From: Stratiolaelaps scimitus
Taxonomy: Eukaryota > Arthropoda > Arachnida > Mesostigmata > Laelapidae
Length of the DNA stretch: 64,000 bases
Assembly: GCA_019614645.1 (NCBI GenBank)
Contig: JABWDB010000021.1
Location: 3,162,001 to 3,226,000 of the forward strand
Reading direction: 5' to 3'
The notes beneath the pieces were generated by a model. That model saw only the letters and a program-made list of their open reading frames with translations. It made no database searches and was not told the origin of the DNA. Positions 13,505 to 24,782 of this stretch are shown one piece after another. The position numbers and the translations under genes are program-made. Positions within the stretch are counted from its first letter, which is position 1. Each line of letters starts with the position of its first letter.

Positions 13505-14872
13505 GTGCTGACGTAATCACAGCATATTCTGCCATTAATGCAAGCGGTCAGCAACGTCTGCTGTTTCTGAGAGCTACTTACAGAGGATATTTCGCAGCTC
13601 ATTGAAGCAATGCGCTGAGGATATACATGTGCCGAATGTTTGACCAAAGCGACAAGTTGATAAATTGACGGGCTGTGCTAAAGAGCATCCGTTTCCTTTT
13701 TATTTGCGTTAGACGCCGAGATTCAGTTGTACTGACGACAAGGTGTCTGTGCCGAATTTTAACGGCACAACGCTTTTCTGCGACAGTCAACGATCAGCCG
13801 TTCCGACGGGTTACCGCGTCTTGGACGTTCCACAAACGCCAACGGCGTTCCGTGTAGTTCTACGCCGCGTAGATAGATTCAACTCAATTCGGAATTTTTG
13901 CCCAAAAATGCATTTGCTGCTCGCTGCCTGTTTGCGAACCGTCAACGACGGGTGGATTACATTCTTTTCATATTTCCTGTCAAAATTTTAGACCGAGCAT
14001 TTCATCTCAGCTAGTGATGACTGGCTCGTTCCTCCAGCGCAACTGTCTCTTCTAACGTTAATGATATTCAGCTGGTGATTTCGCGGCTTCATACCTCGTT
14101 CTTGGCCTTCTGTCATCGCCGCCCGGACGGCATAAGTCGGAGCGTAGACACAATGTGACCGCCCTTTGTTTGTTTGTTTGTTAACTTTGTACCAGGTAAA
14201 GTCGTTCCTACTGGATTCTCGAAATTCTCTTCGGATCTTGTTTCATGACTGACTCGGATGATGTTTTGAAGTATTACATATTCGTTTATTTTGGCTGGCG
14301 GGTTGCTCTTTTGGTTGGTTGGTTGTTGTGAGGACAACGAAGAAAATTCAATCAAACTAATCCTCGGTGCTGTAATTGGTTCTATTTTATCAAATGACAC
14401 AGATAATAATGTCAATATTAGATATAAATGGCAGTTACGAGTCGCACGTTCAATTGATGCCGGATTGTTCAAGTAAAATCTCACTGGTTAAGACTCATCG
14501 GTCAAAGTCATGTATAAAAAGTTTTCATACATTGTCAAATTAGCACACCCAGCGAATTTATTGAGCTTTCAGACACATAGATCTGTAATGTTTTCCGGGC
14601 TGACTCTCAGCTAACATATAGCGTTTACGGCATTGCTTTTTTTATATTTTACAAATTTGTGCATAGCTGAGAAGACGGACCTTTAAATGCAAATGTACGT
14701 AGTTCAAGCTATAAAACTTTCATAACCTGTACAAATAACCGGCAAAAATATACTTTTTTTGGACCACCCACGACCTTCTGGGTGGCAAGTTTATTGAGAC
14801 AAAATATATATTTAGCTGAATGTAAGATTCGAGAAGCATTTGAGTGTCATCCAACTGATTATTTCCATACAG

Positions 14873-15138
14873 GTTGTATTTATAATAATAATTATGGTCA
14901 CATTGTCACCCCAGTTAGACCTAAGCAATTTGCCTACTTCAGTGGTTCTAAAGTTTATTAACTTTATCGATCGGGTCATAAAATATAAATTCTTTTTATA
15001 TCGGCGAGAGCAGCATCGACGAATCGCTGGTAATTGGCATTCTGAAATAAACTGTATAAAGCTAATTCAACGGATTCCACGGAGGATTTTTCGTTGTGTC
15101 GTCCAAGCCATCCAGGTTGGACCATTTTTCCAACTTAT
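14873..15138 (+). CDS. Weak candidate exon, unknown product
   Basis: A good acceptor (TGATTATTTCCATACAG, AG at 14871-14872) and a donor (GTGAGT at 15139) bracket 266 bp that stay open in one frame, with a hydrophobic start (VVFIIIIMV) and a basic middle (KYKFFLYRREQHRRI). The sequence is AT-rich and its codon choice does not resemble the two recognised exons. Length 266 is not a multiple of three, so inserting it between 2970-3080 and 16794-16994 would break that gene's frame. Splice-like hexamers occur by chance often enough in 64 kb that this may be accidental. Confidence 0.12.
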
Positions 15139-16462
15139 GTGAGTGAGTCTGTACCACCGTTCAGGTAGCTCACAGTAGGTGGTAGCAATAGAAGCTAAAA
15201 GTCCTCGAAGTGCCTCGCTACCAGATCCACTTAGTCAGTAGCTGGCATTATTGGCGCCGCTCCGTGGCTGGTCTAGCAGTGAAAATGGAGTCAGGTGAGT
15301 GGTAGTTCTCCACTGCTGCAGCTGCTGTTGTTGCAGCTGCAAAAGCAGCGGCTACGGCGGCTGCGGCCCGCTGTGCTGTGATGTCTTGTTCGTCACTAGC
15401 GTGGCCTTTCTCTTTTGCGGGAGTCCCTTGGGAGAGCACCATGGACAGGGATCCGTAGTGCCCAGAGAGACAACGCAGTTCGAAAACAGCATCGCAACAC
15501 AAACCGAAAGATGATCGTCGTGAGCAATATCCGTTGGAACAGAGTCCAGCAGAGCTGCGCGGTCTTTTCAGTATATTGCTATCTACTATTATATTAGACT
15601 ATCGATTTGGGAATTCGATGGGACTCCATCAAACGCTTCTCTTGTCAAAAATCGATAACAAATCACACTGGTTATTCTGGACGTATGTAGCAACACGCTG
15701 GATAACATGATAACGATCTGTCGGGTCCAGGCATAAATAGGAGCCATTCAAACACGTCTCGTGTTTCCTCTATTATTGTCGAAGCATGGTTACGTATTGG
15801 TACGTTTATAGAACAGGCGACAAGAAAACAAATAATATTATATATATCAAGCGTATGTCAGTCAAAAACAACGTTGTCGATCACCGTACAAGTGTTGTAA
15901 GCATTGAAATTTTATGAACGATTCTCGCAAGTTAATGCTAGATATCGTTCGGAACAATCTCTAGGCGGAAAGGATTTCTCGGGAAAGGATTAGAACAGGA
16001 GAGTGGCAGGAAATACGACAATATAAAGAAAGTCCAGAATTTGAGTTGACAAAGACCTTATCCCTCAATGAAATGTACTCACCTACCTACAATCGATAGG
16101 ATATGCTATTTCCAGCTTGCTATTATTACTGGCTAGCTTTCTCAGTTGAGGTCCGTAGAACCTAATAATAATAATAAGACTATGATGAGTACTATGGTGC
16201 TAATTGCTGTAAGGCTAAGCCATAAGTTGATTTGACTTGATATCAATATGTTTTCCTTATTGTTTTTTATTCTATTCAAGAGCTAATACAAGCGCAGGCT
16301 TAAGAAACGTTTGAAGTATAATAATTAGCAAACATTACTGTCATGTGTCTGTGTGTTCATTGGGAACTATCGTGGCCCTGACTTGAACACTCCTTTTTGA
16401 TTATCCATTCGTAGAGGGTTATAAAGTCATATTCACTAGATAAATAAAGTATCTAAAGAGCA

Positions 16463-16488
16463 ATATATATATATATATATATATATAT
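16463..16488. repeat. (AT)13 microsatellite
   Basis: Perfect AT run ending 14 bp before the AG of the candidate exon at 16504, so it sits where a polypyrimidine tract would be expected. Confidence 0.9.
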
Positions 16489-16503
16489 GTATAAATCTTG
16501 CAG

Positions 16504-16689
16504 GACAAAGAGACTATTTCTCAATGTACAAGTGCCTGTTTGGCAAAACAAACCTTTGGGTTTATAACCTGCTTTGTGCGACGGCCCACCTCCGATACAC
16601 CCGCAAGTAACTTCCCCCTGTGGAACAGCGAGGACCAAATCGAGCTGGTGGACGACCTGTATCTCATTCATGGTTTCAAGCGGCAGTAA
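16504..16689 (+). CDS. Candidate terminal or alternative exon, unknown product
   Basis: A TA microsatellite is followed by acceptor AATCTTGCAG (AG at 16502-16503) and an open frame of 61 codons to a TAA at 16687. The second half reads NFPLWNSEDQIELVDDLYL and uses C or G in nearly every third position, a clear contrast with its AT-rich surroundings. It ends only about 105 bp before the next recognised exon at 16794. In this frame the exon starts in phase 0, so it cannot follow the phase-1 donor at 3081 directly. Joined in phase 1 the reading differs (it includes SMYKCLFGKTNLWVY) and stops at about 16606, just where a CAA|GTAACT donor-like site lies. It could be a 3' exon of another transcript, an alternative exon, or a retained gene fragment. 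I do not recognise the protein. Confidence 0.3.
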   Translation, partial: DKETISQCTSACLAKQTFGFITCFVRRPTSDTPASNFPLWNSEDQIELVDDLYLIHGFKRQ

Positions 16690-16793
16690 TATAATTAGTG
16701 TTGCAGTAGATTGTTATTGACTTTCATAGACCGTGCGTCCCTCTGCAATATCGTCTAACATCAGCCACTTGTCGTGTGTCTCACCAATTGCAG

Positions 16794-16994
16794 ATTCGAA
16801 CACGTCCCTCCGCGGAGCCTCGGTTTGTCTTCGCGCCCCTTCTGGGACTCTAGAGGCGCCTATTGGGCCCTTGTCCTCCATAGCGGGTGCGGGCTGTTTC
16901 AAGTCAGCCCCCTCCGTCAAATGCGACTCATGCGGTCTGCTCTGTGACAACCTGGACGACTTCATCGAACATCAGAACACCGAGTGCAGAAACG
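16794..16994 (+). CDS. Oaz: Internal coding exon with the N-terminal C2HC zinc finger of a ZNF423/ZNF521 (Oaz)-like transcription factor
   Basis: This 201 bp exon lies between acceptor CACCAATTGCAG and donor GTTAGT (16995). It enters and leaves in phase 1, matching the exon at 2970-3080: the spliced codon is A+AT (Asn). About 42 residues of Ser/Ala/Pro/Gly-rich linker precede a single finger with Cys codons at 16922 and 16931, His at 16970 and Cys at 16985, spacing C-x2-C-x12-H-x4-C. It starts CDSCGLLCDNLDD and ends FIEHQNTEC. Human ZNF521 has CDSCLQVFESLSD then ITEHKINQC, with identical spacing, and there the coding sequence is interrupted shortly after this finger before the giant exon holding the main arrays; here the intron follows CRN. 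The family binds DNA and partners such as EBF and SMADs in the nucleus. BCL11 (x14 between the Cys pair and His) and SALL (H-x3-C) fit less well. The main finger arrays are not in the window, so this is a partial gene. Confidence 0.62.
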
Positions 16995-17295
16995 GTTAGT
17001 GAGCGCGAAATAAACATGATCATTATGATCCTTCTAAATTTCAGTAGTGAGCAAACGTTTCGTATCGCTATTGAGACTGAAACCTGAGGACATGTTATCT
17101 TTGTATCTTGTATCATTCTTTTCTATGTTACGTATTCTCTACTATCCACTACCCGATTTACTCGTATTGGCAAGTTGCGTGACGCCTCTCCCACGGTCGG
17201 TATGTCTCTTCCATTGACGCCTAACGGTTCGTGCTAGATTGAACAAGCTAGCTCAATCGGCCGCAGTCGAACCGACGCACGGAGCAAGACCACTA

Positions 17296-17312
17296 GCAGC
17301 AGCAGCAGCAGC
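17296..17312. repeat. (CAG)n microsatellite
   Basis: Five to six tandem AGC/CAG units at the start of the GC-rich block. Confidence 0.85.
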
Positions 17313-17822
17313 ATCTGGCCATCGGCTCTGTGGGGAATCGAGCTGAGTTGCGCCTAGTTGTGGACGGACGCATTCCATCCTAGTACTGCTGTTGCTCGGG
17401 TGTGCCTTGCCTGCCCCGCCCAGCAGCGCTGCAGGGCCCAAGGGATTTGTTCCCCCGAACCAACCTCTCCCCGTATCCCATGTCTCCCTCCCTACGTTTT
17501 CCCCACGCCTCCTATTCGCCGGACAGCGCGAGTGTGAGAGAGAGAGAGAGAGAGGGGGGGGGATAGAGGAGAGAGATTGCGAGAGAGCAAAGCAGGTTCA
17601 CATTTCCCTCCCAGTTTCCGTCTCCCAGCCAGCCTCCCCTCAGGGAGACTGACTGGGTTTGGCGGGCCAGTCTGTCTCAAGGGAAATGATTTAATATATA
17701 ACATTTTGCTAACTCCGCTGCTGCACAGTGGAGGCTGTACTGGACGGCTCGCGGCAGCGGCGGCGGCGGCGGCCGCCGACCCGCTCGCCGCTGCCGCGCG
17801 GAGTCGCTCACTCTCTCACTAG

Positions 17823-17853
17823 TCGTCGTTGTTGTTATTGTTGTTGTTGTTGT
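17823..17853. repeat. (GTT)n microsatellite
   Basis: GTT/GTC units with one ATT interruption. Confidence 0.85.
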
Positions 17854-20024
17854 CCATGTGTCCCCCTATACGCCCATATCCCTGCCTCAGTCGAAGCCAG
17901 TCGCCTCGGCTTTTGGTTCGTACCAGCCGCCGCCGCCGCCTCCGCCGCCGCTGCAACAGCAGCAGCGAAACGTACGACGAGACGAGGGCCAAACGACAAG
18001 GGACTTTCACGGCCATCTCCTCTTGGAAATTTGCTAACGTTTATTGGTTAAGCTAAAAATTGACGTGGTGGCAGTGGTCTTGTCCGGCTGACCCCCGCAG
18101 CTTCCCTTCCCCATCTCGGCTTCATCTCGCCAGACAGCTTTAGCCATAGGTCTGCCTGAACATGGCCTGACTGCTCTGTCCATCGGCAGGCTGCCCGCTA
18201 GCTCGCTAGCTAGCCGCAGTAGCTGACTGCTGCTAAGGCTGAACGCTGAACGCGTGAGGCAGAGGTGGTCCCTTGAGTCTCTGACAGGTGGAGGATGCTC
18301 CCCTGAAGCTTCCCCTTCGAGCGACCTCACTGGCTTCGGCAGGCTACTAGGGGCTCGGACGGGATCGGCGGGGAAAACTTCAGGGAAATCACTTTGAACG
18401 GCCGGACGTACATGAGGACGAACGAACGCTAGATAGACGGACAAGGTCTAGCCGTTGGACGTCGGCCTTTGCCTTCCACTTCGCCACGACCTCCAGAGCT
18501 CTGAAGGCCCTCGCGAAGGGGGAGTGAACGGACCAGCGAAGGCCGCCAGGGGACCCGCAACTTAATCATCTTCGAGCAGCCTCAGTGCTCTCAGACCCTT
18601 AGGGGGAGAGCTCAAGGGAAAGGTGGCGAGGCAGCCGTGAGCGAATAGGAGAAGAGGAGCTGATGGAAAGGAAGAGAGAAGGTTTTGCATGTTTGCATCG
18701 GTGCTCCGATGCATGCATCTCTGGCCGCGGACGAGTGCGTGAAGGGCTGGCCACTCGCTACACGATATAGCACCACCTGACCCTCATATTTGGCCACCAA
18801 CCATACCGCCAGTGACCTATGTTGCCTTATGTTACCAGAGGTGACTAAGAGTCTGTTAGTCTCTTGACGCGCGCTGGCGCCGCTGCCGGAGTCGACAGCA
18901 GGGACCGCTCGACTAGGGGCTCAGTGGTGCGGTGAGTAAAAACTTTGATATCGAACCCAAACTCCCAGGGGCTGTCAGTTGGCTGTTAACTGCTTGCTGC
19001 CTTCTGCCTTCTAGTCCCCCTGCTTCAGTCCGGAGCGAAGTCGAACCGTCTACGTGTCTCTTCAACACTCGTGCCTGCCTGGTCAACGGACCGACCGGCC
19101 GGCCAGCCGAGCGATCACCAACCCGTCTACCCGACAAACACTACATATCGTACAAACAGACGCACCTCATAGACGACGACGACGACCACGACGACATACA
19201 GAGTCCCAAGCATTCACGCGCGCACACACACACACACCAATACGATAGACATAGGCTGCAGCAGCAGCGGCAATGTCTGCGTTTGGCGTGTAGCGCTATG
19301 CTATATCGTGCAGGTTCGCGTTCCTACGTAAAACTATAACATATATAGGGGAGAGGGGTAGTCGGATATCCGGCGGATAGTTCCCTTCTAGTTGATACCA
19401 TAGGTCCTCCAGCCTCTAGCACAGGCTCGGTTCAGCTAGCTAGGGATGGCAGCTGCATCGCTGCCAGTTGCTGCCGGCTTCAGTCGGCTACGAGTCCCTC
19501 GAGGGCTTTCGGAAAGCCGAGGCGAGCAGCCGAGAGCGTCCGTTGCTGCGGCGGATGGATATTCACACATGAAATGCATCAAATGTGGCCCCCAAACGAT
19601 GGACGATGGCTCTCGCATTTCGAAAGCATGACCAGCTGCTGCTGCCGTAGTAGTACCGCCACACAGGCACGGTACGGGGCCGCAGTCAGGGTAGCCGAAT
19701 CGAGTCGGCTCGAGAGCAGCAGCAGCAGCCAGTAGCTTCACCGAGAGAAGCTGTCTGCTTCCCGAGTGAGTTTGTTCGTATCCAGCGATCCGCTACCGGT
19801 CGCCTCCTACCATTCGCCGTTCGCTTCTTTGATCCCCACTGGCTCGTCCCGTCCCGCTCGCCTGCTCTCCCTTGTAGCAGCAGCAGCAGCACTAGCTCTT
19901 GGTAGGTTCCCTCTGTGCCATCTTACGCTGGGCAAGCACCCAGTCAGCCATCCAGCCTCACTGTATGGGGGATGGAAGTGGGTTGGCGGCGGCGACGGCG
20001 GCGGGATATGGCAGCGGATCTCGG

Positions 20025-20060
20025 TGTCTCTCTCCCTCTCTCTCTCTCTGTCTCTCTCTT
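20025..20060. repeat. (CT)n microsatellite
   Basis: CT dinucleotides with single-base interruptions; the opposite strand is GAGA-rich. Confidence 0.85.
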
Positions 20061-20585
20061 AGGTGGATGTGAGAGTTGAGATGGCATCGGGGACTCCGAC
20101 GGCCGCGGCCGCCCAGTCGGTACATGGCGGACAGCGGGCCCCAAGGGATAAGAGCACGAAGCTCCAGCGAAAGGACCGACAGACCAACCGACGGACGGAC
20201 GGACGGCGTCAGGTCGGCAGCCTTACATTAGAAAGGCCAGGGGACCCTGGGACTCGACGCGGCGATAGCAGCCGCGGCGGCAGCAGCGTGAGAGAGAGAG
20301 AGAGGGAGAAAAAGTCACAAGATGAGAAGACTACTACGAAAGGCCTGGAAAGAAGGAAGCCTTCCTTCCTTCCTCGCTCGCTCCCTTCGATGGTCTCTGC
20401 AGCCGTTGTCTGTATTATGTCGTCTGGCTTCGCCCCCAATTACGTCGTCTGGAACAGCACGGCACAGCAGAGCCTGTGGCCAACTTGCTTGGCTGCCTCT
20501 TATTCCGGCTGCCGGAGGCAGCCTACTAAACCTTGTCATTGGTCGCGCTGCTTTAAGTATGCATCATAGTAGACGTGGTTGTATT

Positions 20586-20603
20586 TGTTGTTGTTGTTGT
20601 TGT
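20586..20603. repeat. (TTG)6 microsatellite
   Basis: Six near-perfect TTG units. Confidence 0.85.
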
Positions 20604-22405
20604 AGCCGCGATCATACGATACATGTTACAGAGACACACACACACACACAAAGCTATAGACCAATTTCAGCGGTAGGGGCATATCCACAGGCTTGTTTGC
20701 CTGCTGCAATGCGTGGGCATTATTCGATGCTGCGATCAGGTTGTCTGGTTGCCATGCAGGGAATGGTTGATCGTCCGTCGGTCGGTTCGTCCGCCTTTCA
20801 TTCGACTATAGTTTGTACAATAGCTCGTGGTCAGGGCGGCGGACGTGGTAGAGTTACTGCGGCCGGCGACTTGGCGATGAGCAGCAGCGGCTCCAACGTA
20901 TCACGCGGTGGCGATATTCGCGTTTTTCAACACCGTCTCACTGCAGACTTTCTCTCTCGTTCTCTTTCTCATTCACTCATTCGTTCTCTCTGGCAACGCT
21001 TCGCCTTTTCTCTCTCTCTCTCTCTAGCTTCACGCACACTCCAGCTGTCTAGCTCGGGGCCTTCTTCGTACGAGCCTTTGGAGATGGCCATCCACAGATA
21101 GATCTTAGTGCACTCTGGGGAGTCATTTTTTCAAAACTCCTTTCTCTCCTGTAGCAGCATCAGAAGCAGCCACCGCTACCGCCGCCGTCAGCTAACCACC
21201 GGCGAGAGCTCTCGCGCTGGCGGCTGGGTCGTTGCGCGCGCGGCCAACCACCGCTGCAAAGGCCGTGGAGCAATGGCTGTCTTGTCGGCTCGTCGTTTCG
21301 TTGGTCGGTTGGGCTAACTGCAAGGGGTGGTATGGTCCGGGTCCGGTAGGTTAGGAACGGTTCGGCCTCACCGACAGCTCGGTGTACAAGGCCGCACCGG
21401 CCTGTCGACGAAGTAGGCCTTTTCTTGTGGCACCCCACACTCACACCAGCTCCCAGCGCCTGTCCCTTCGGTGCCACCCATCGCTTTACTGCTTCCCGCA
21501 CATATGGACCCCTGCGCATCCACCCGCACCATACACAGACACTCACTTCATGGAGTTGCCACACAACTTAACTGGCAGTGAGCTGGACGTCCGTCGATTG
21601 CCGTTGCCGGAAGTGCCCGAGTGAGATGGTGCCATAGGCCGTACAGCGGTTGGATCTGTGTCCTGGAGGTGCTTGGCGCCCATATTTTGTGCTGGCATCT
21701 CTCTCCCATGCATTCACCTATAGACAGGCCAGTTGTCCGTGTTAAGAAATTGGTGTAGAAGAAGAATCAAAAGTTGTCGCCGGCGGATAGCCCAGAGTGG
21801 GTAAGGAAGTATCTCTTTGACACACCTCTTGCTCTCTTGCCAGGTCGATTTTTAAAGAACAGCGAGAGGTGGTCTGCCCGTATTGTACGAAGTAGATCGT
21901 AAAAGTAGATTTGACAGCCAGCGATATAATCAGTCGGTAGGAGGCAGGTGGACAGAAGCTCGCTGTTCACGAAGTAGCTGAATGACCCAGACCTCTGAAG
22001 ACCTGAACTGTGGCCTATGCACAAACAGGAGGACGACCTCTAGGTTAGTTGGGAAAGATGGAAGACCATCCTGCAGACCGGCAGGCACTGTACAAGCGAA
22101 CGACTGTCAATTGCCAGAGCGGCTCCCTAGGGACAATTGGTGGGCAGATAAAATGAGTAGGTAGGGTAGGAGAGAGAGAGAGATAGAGGAGCGAAATAGC
22201 CCAATTTATAACTAATTGACTCTAAGCTCGATCGACTTGTGTATCGTCTGCCCGTGTAAAATCGAATGTGACACACGTCTGTCTATCCCGCCCCCCCATT
22301 GTACTAATAATGGCTAACACAATGCTGCGGTCATCTCTATCTACGACGGCGCACCCAGCGGCCGTACAACGAACAAACCGGGCTTTGCTATAGGCATACG
22401 AGCGC

Positions 22406-22421
22406 ATATATATATATATAT
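22406..22421. repeat. (AT)8 microsatellite
   Basis: Perfect AT run. Confidence 0.85.
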
Positions 22422-22589
22422 AGTATGCACACGTAACGCATACACAGATAGATACGTAATCTAGCTCTTTATTGGCATGACTACTATTGTGCCAGCTGAG
22501 CTGGGCTGGGCTGCACAGAGAAACAGAGAACGAGAGAAGCTGGTGAGCCCACGGCGGGACGAACCGAACAAACAGTCTATCCGAGGGGC

Positions 22590-22624
22590 ATAAATATATT
22601 TATATATATGTATATATATATATA
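22590..22624. repeat. Imperfect (TA)n microsatellite
   Basis: TA runs interrupted by AA, TT and TG. Confidence 0.8.
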
Positions 22625-23114
22625 CACAAAGACGCTAATCACATTAACCGTGTCAGAGAGGAGATTGTTCACTTTACCAGCTTCTCTAGTAGTACTAGTT
22701 GTAGTTGTACTGTCTGATGTCATTCAATGGAAGCAGGGAGCATCGAGAATAGCGACAGAGCAGCTATGGCTGATTCTACTCGTACATCTGAATGTTGTCC
22801 CTGTCCTTCGCCGGCCCTGCAGGTCCATCCCTGAGCAGCGAGCTGGATGGCCTCTAACAGTATGGCCTCTAGCAGGTGTCCGGGTTCCCCTTCCCCTGTG
22901 TGTGAACGACAGCGGTGTATTGCCTGTCGTGTCGGTCGGTGTCGCCGAGCTGCGCTGCTGCCGAGCGGCGTTAGTGGCAACTAAGGTGGCGATGGAGGTG
23001 GTCTATGTCACCTGTGCTCGTGTGCGCATTCGCCTGTGGAAGCGGGTTCATGTCTGTGGATATAGGTGTGAGCGTACGTGTGTATGTGTGTGTGTGGATA
23101 TCCCGTTGTACTTA

Positions 23115-23140
23115 AACAACAACGACAACAACAACAACAA
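23115..23140. repeat. (AAC)n microsatellite
   Basis: AAC/ACA units with one CGA interruption. Confidence 0.85.
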
Positions 23141-24527
23141 TATCGATCGTTCGTGCCGTCGAGCCGCCCCCCTGCCGCCAACACCAGTAGCCTCCTCCCC
23201 ATTGACACATCTCCTTTCGCTTTCATCGGTCGGTCGTTCGGTGGCGGTTCGGTTGCCCGGTGCGGCCTCTCCAGGCAGGCACGCGGCAGCCTGCCCTTCG
23301 CAGTTCTCACTTCGCAGCTCGTAGCTGCCGCTGCTGCTACTGCTGCCGACAGAGAGCTTGAGCTCAGCTCCTCTGCTGCCTCCCCCCTTTCCCCGTGCTC
23401 CCTGATATATTTGGATCTATTCCCTCGAGTGGAGGACATTTGCAGTGAAAGAGTAGCTCGCTAGCAACGTCGACTCGCTAGGCTCTTCGGGGCTTCTCGA
23501 AAAGGAGGAACATAGAAGGCTGGCTCAGGCTTCACCAGCGCCCCGCGCAGGCCGAGTAGCGGCGGCGGCGGCAGCGCGCGCTAGAGGTTGGCAAGGGGTT
23601 GGGGGGGCTTAACCAGCAGCAGCAGGTAGCCGCCATGCCTTTCCCGCTCGCCGTTCGCTCGCTTCCCATCCGCCGTAGTGGCTTGCTTGCTTCCCTACGT
23701 GGCTCCCTGGGGACGGTCCCCTGGGTAGTGGTGACACCGAGCTGCTTGCAAGGCCCACCGACGGCTGACTCGCAGAGACCTTGCGCCGAAGCAGCACCCA
23801 CTCGAATCCCTTGCGCACTATCCCTGTTAAGGGTGCCGCCGTCCGACCGACCGGCAGGCCTTAGCCAAGCTGAGCTGGGTTGGATAAGACCGGGGGACGC
23901 CGGAAACTAGGGTATTGGGGACAGAGGCTGCCGGATCACGGTCGGAGCGCCAGTGACGCCAATGGCTAGCGGTGCAGCGCTCTCAAGATAGTGCTACACC
24001 GAGCGGCAACCCGCTACTTAGAAAGAACGCCAGAACTAACTACTATACTATACAGCAGTACATATACAACTTCCAGAAATGCTAGTCTCTGGGTCGACTT
24101 CTCAGCAAGAAGGCAGGGGTGATTCCACCTACGCTGGGGTGAAAAAGAAACGGAGGCTGCACTGGGTGCTTCCATTGCCGTCGCTGTCTCTTCCGCGACG
24201 GCGTCGTCGTCGTCGTTGCCGTGCCAGCCCCGCCGCCCCCATTTGCCAAGACTAGACCCCGTGGCGTCTTAGGTCCCTGTGGAGCGTCAGGCTGGCTCCG
24301 AGCTCATTAGCGCGTCAACGACGTTCTCCTGGGTGTTCAAGAGGCCGTACGCGCCGCTTCCCAGCAACTCCAACCGAATCCAGCCTCCAGCTAGCTTCGA
24401 GTTCGGCTAGACTCTAGGTATACTTGCCTTGTTCATGAACGCCTTGCTGGTGCTGCTGCGCCACTACCCTTCCCGTGTGCCAAGACAGTCGGGGGCCCCG
24501 CAAGGGCCGACCAAAGGCCCAACGGTG

Positions 24528-24553
24528 GTGTGTGTGTGTGTGTGTGTGTGTGT
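24528..24553. repeat. (GT)13 microsatellite
   Basis: Perfect GT run that ends in GTAAGT, so it mimics a splice donor; I do not read it as one because no coding frame precedes it. Confidence 0.9.
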
Positions 24554-24737
24554 AAGTATCAAAAGGGATACGACTAAGGCCCAGCAGCACGATGCCAGCG
24601 GCATAGAACGCAAGCAGGTCTGGGCGACTGGTGCACACTCATAAGGCAGGTCCCGAGGGACTGAAGGGCCCTGTCAGTGGGGACCTGGCTCACACGATGG
24701 CCAAACCTCTTCCCTCGCACTCTCTTTCGTTCTCTGG

Positions 24738-24740
<3 letters not shown>

Positions 24741-24779
<39 letters not shown>
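24741..24779. repeat. (CT)19 microsatellite
   Basis: The longest pure CT run in the window (39 bp); GAGA on the minus strand. Confidence 0.95.

Positions 24780-24782
<3 letters not shown>

Larger units (their letters stand above)
3081..16793 (+). other. Intron of about 13.7 kb between the two zinc-finger-factor exons
   Basis: The intron runs from donor GTGAGT (3081) to acceptor CACCAATTGCAG (AG at 16792-16793). It holds a GC-rich, CAG/CTG-bearing block at about 5000-7100, an AT-rich block at about 10130-12120, several TA microsatellites, the foldback repeat at 11321-11525, the hairpin at 12029-12058 and two candidate exons (14873-15138 and 16504-16689), all listed separately. Other stretches (3100-5000, 7100-10130, 12120-14870, 15140-16460) show only short frames without homology I recognise, and no tRNA or other structured RNA that I could identify. 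Large first introns are usual for developmental transcription factors and often hold enhancers, but I cannot point to a specific one. Confidence 0.55.

Noticed and set aside
16794..16994. Alternative reading of the finger as BCL11 or SALL type
   Set aside because: BCL11 has 14 residues between the second Cys and His, and SALL has three between His and Cys; here they are 12 and 4, as in ZNF423/521.
20322..21101. 259-codon plus-strand open frame in the GC-rich block
   Set aside because: Ser/Leu/Cys runs come from CT and TTG repeats; overlapping frames are also open.
22608..23324. 238-codon plus-strand open frame
   Set aside because: It begins in a TA microsatellite and crosses AAC repeats; Val/Arg/Cys-rich with no domain.
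24520..24560. GTAAGT splice-donor-like sequence
   Set aside because: It is the end of a GT microsatellite with no coding frame before it.
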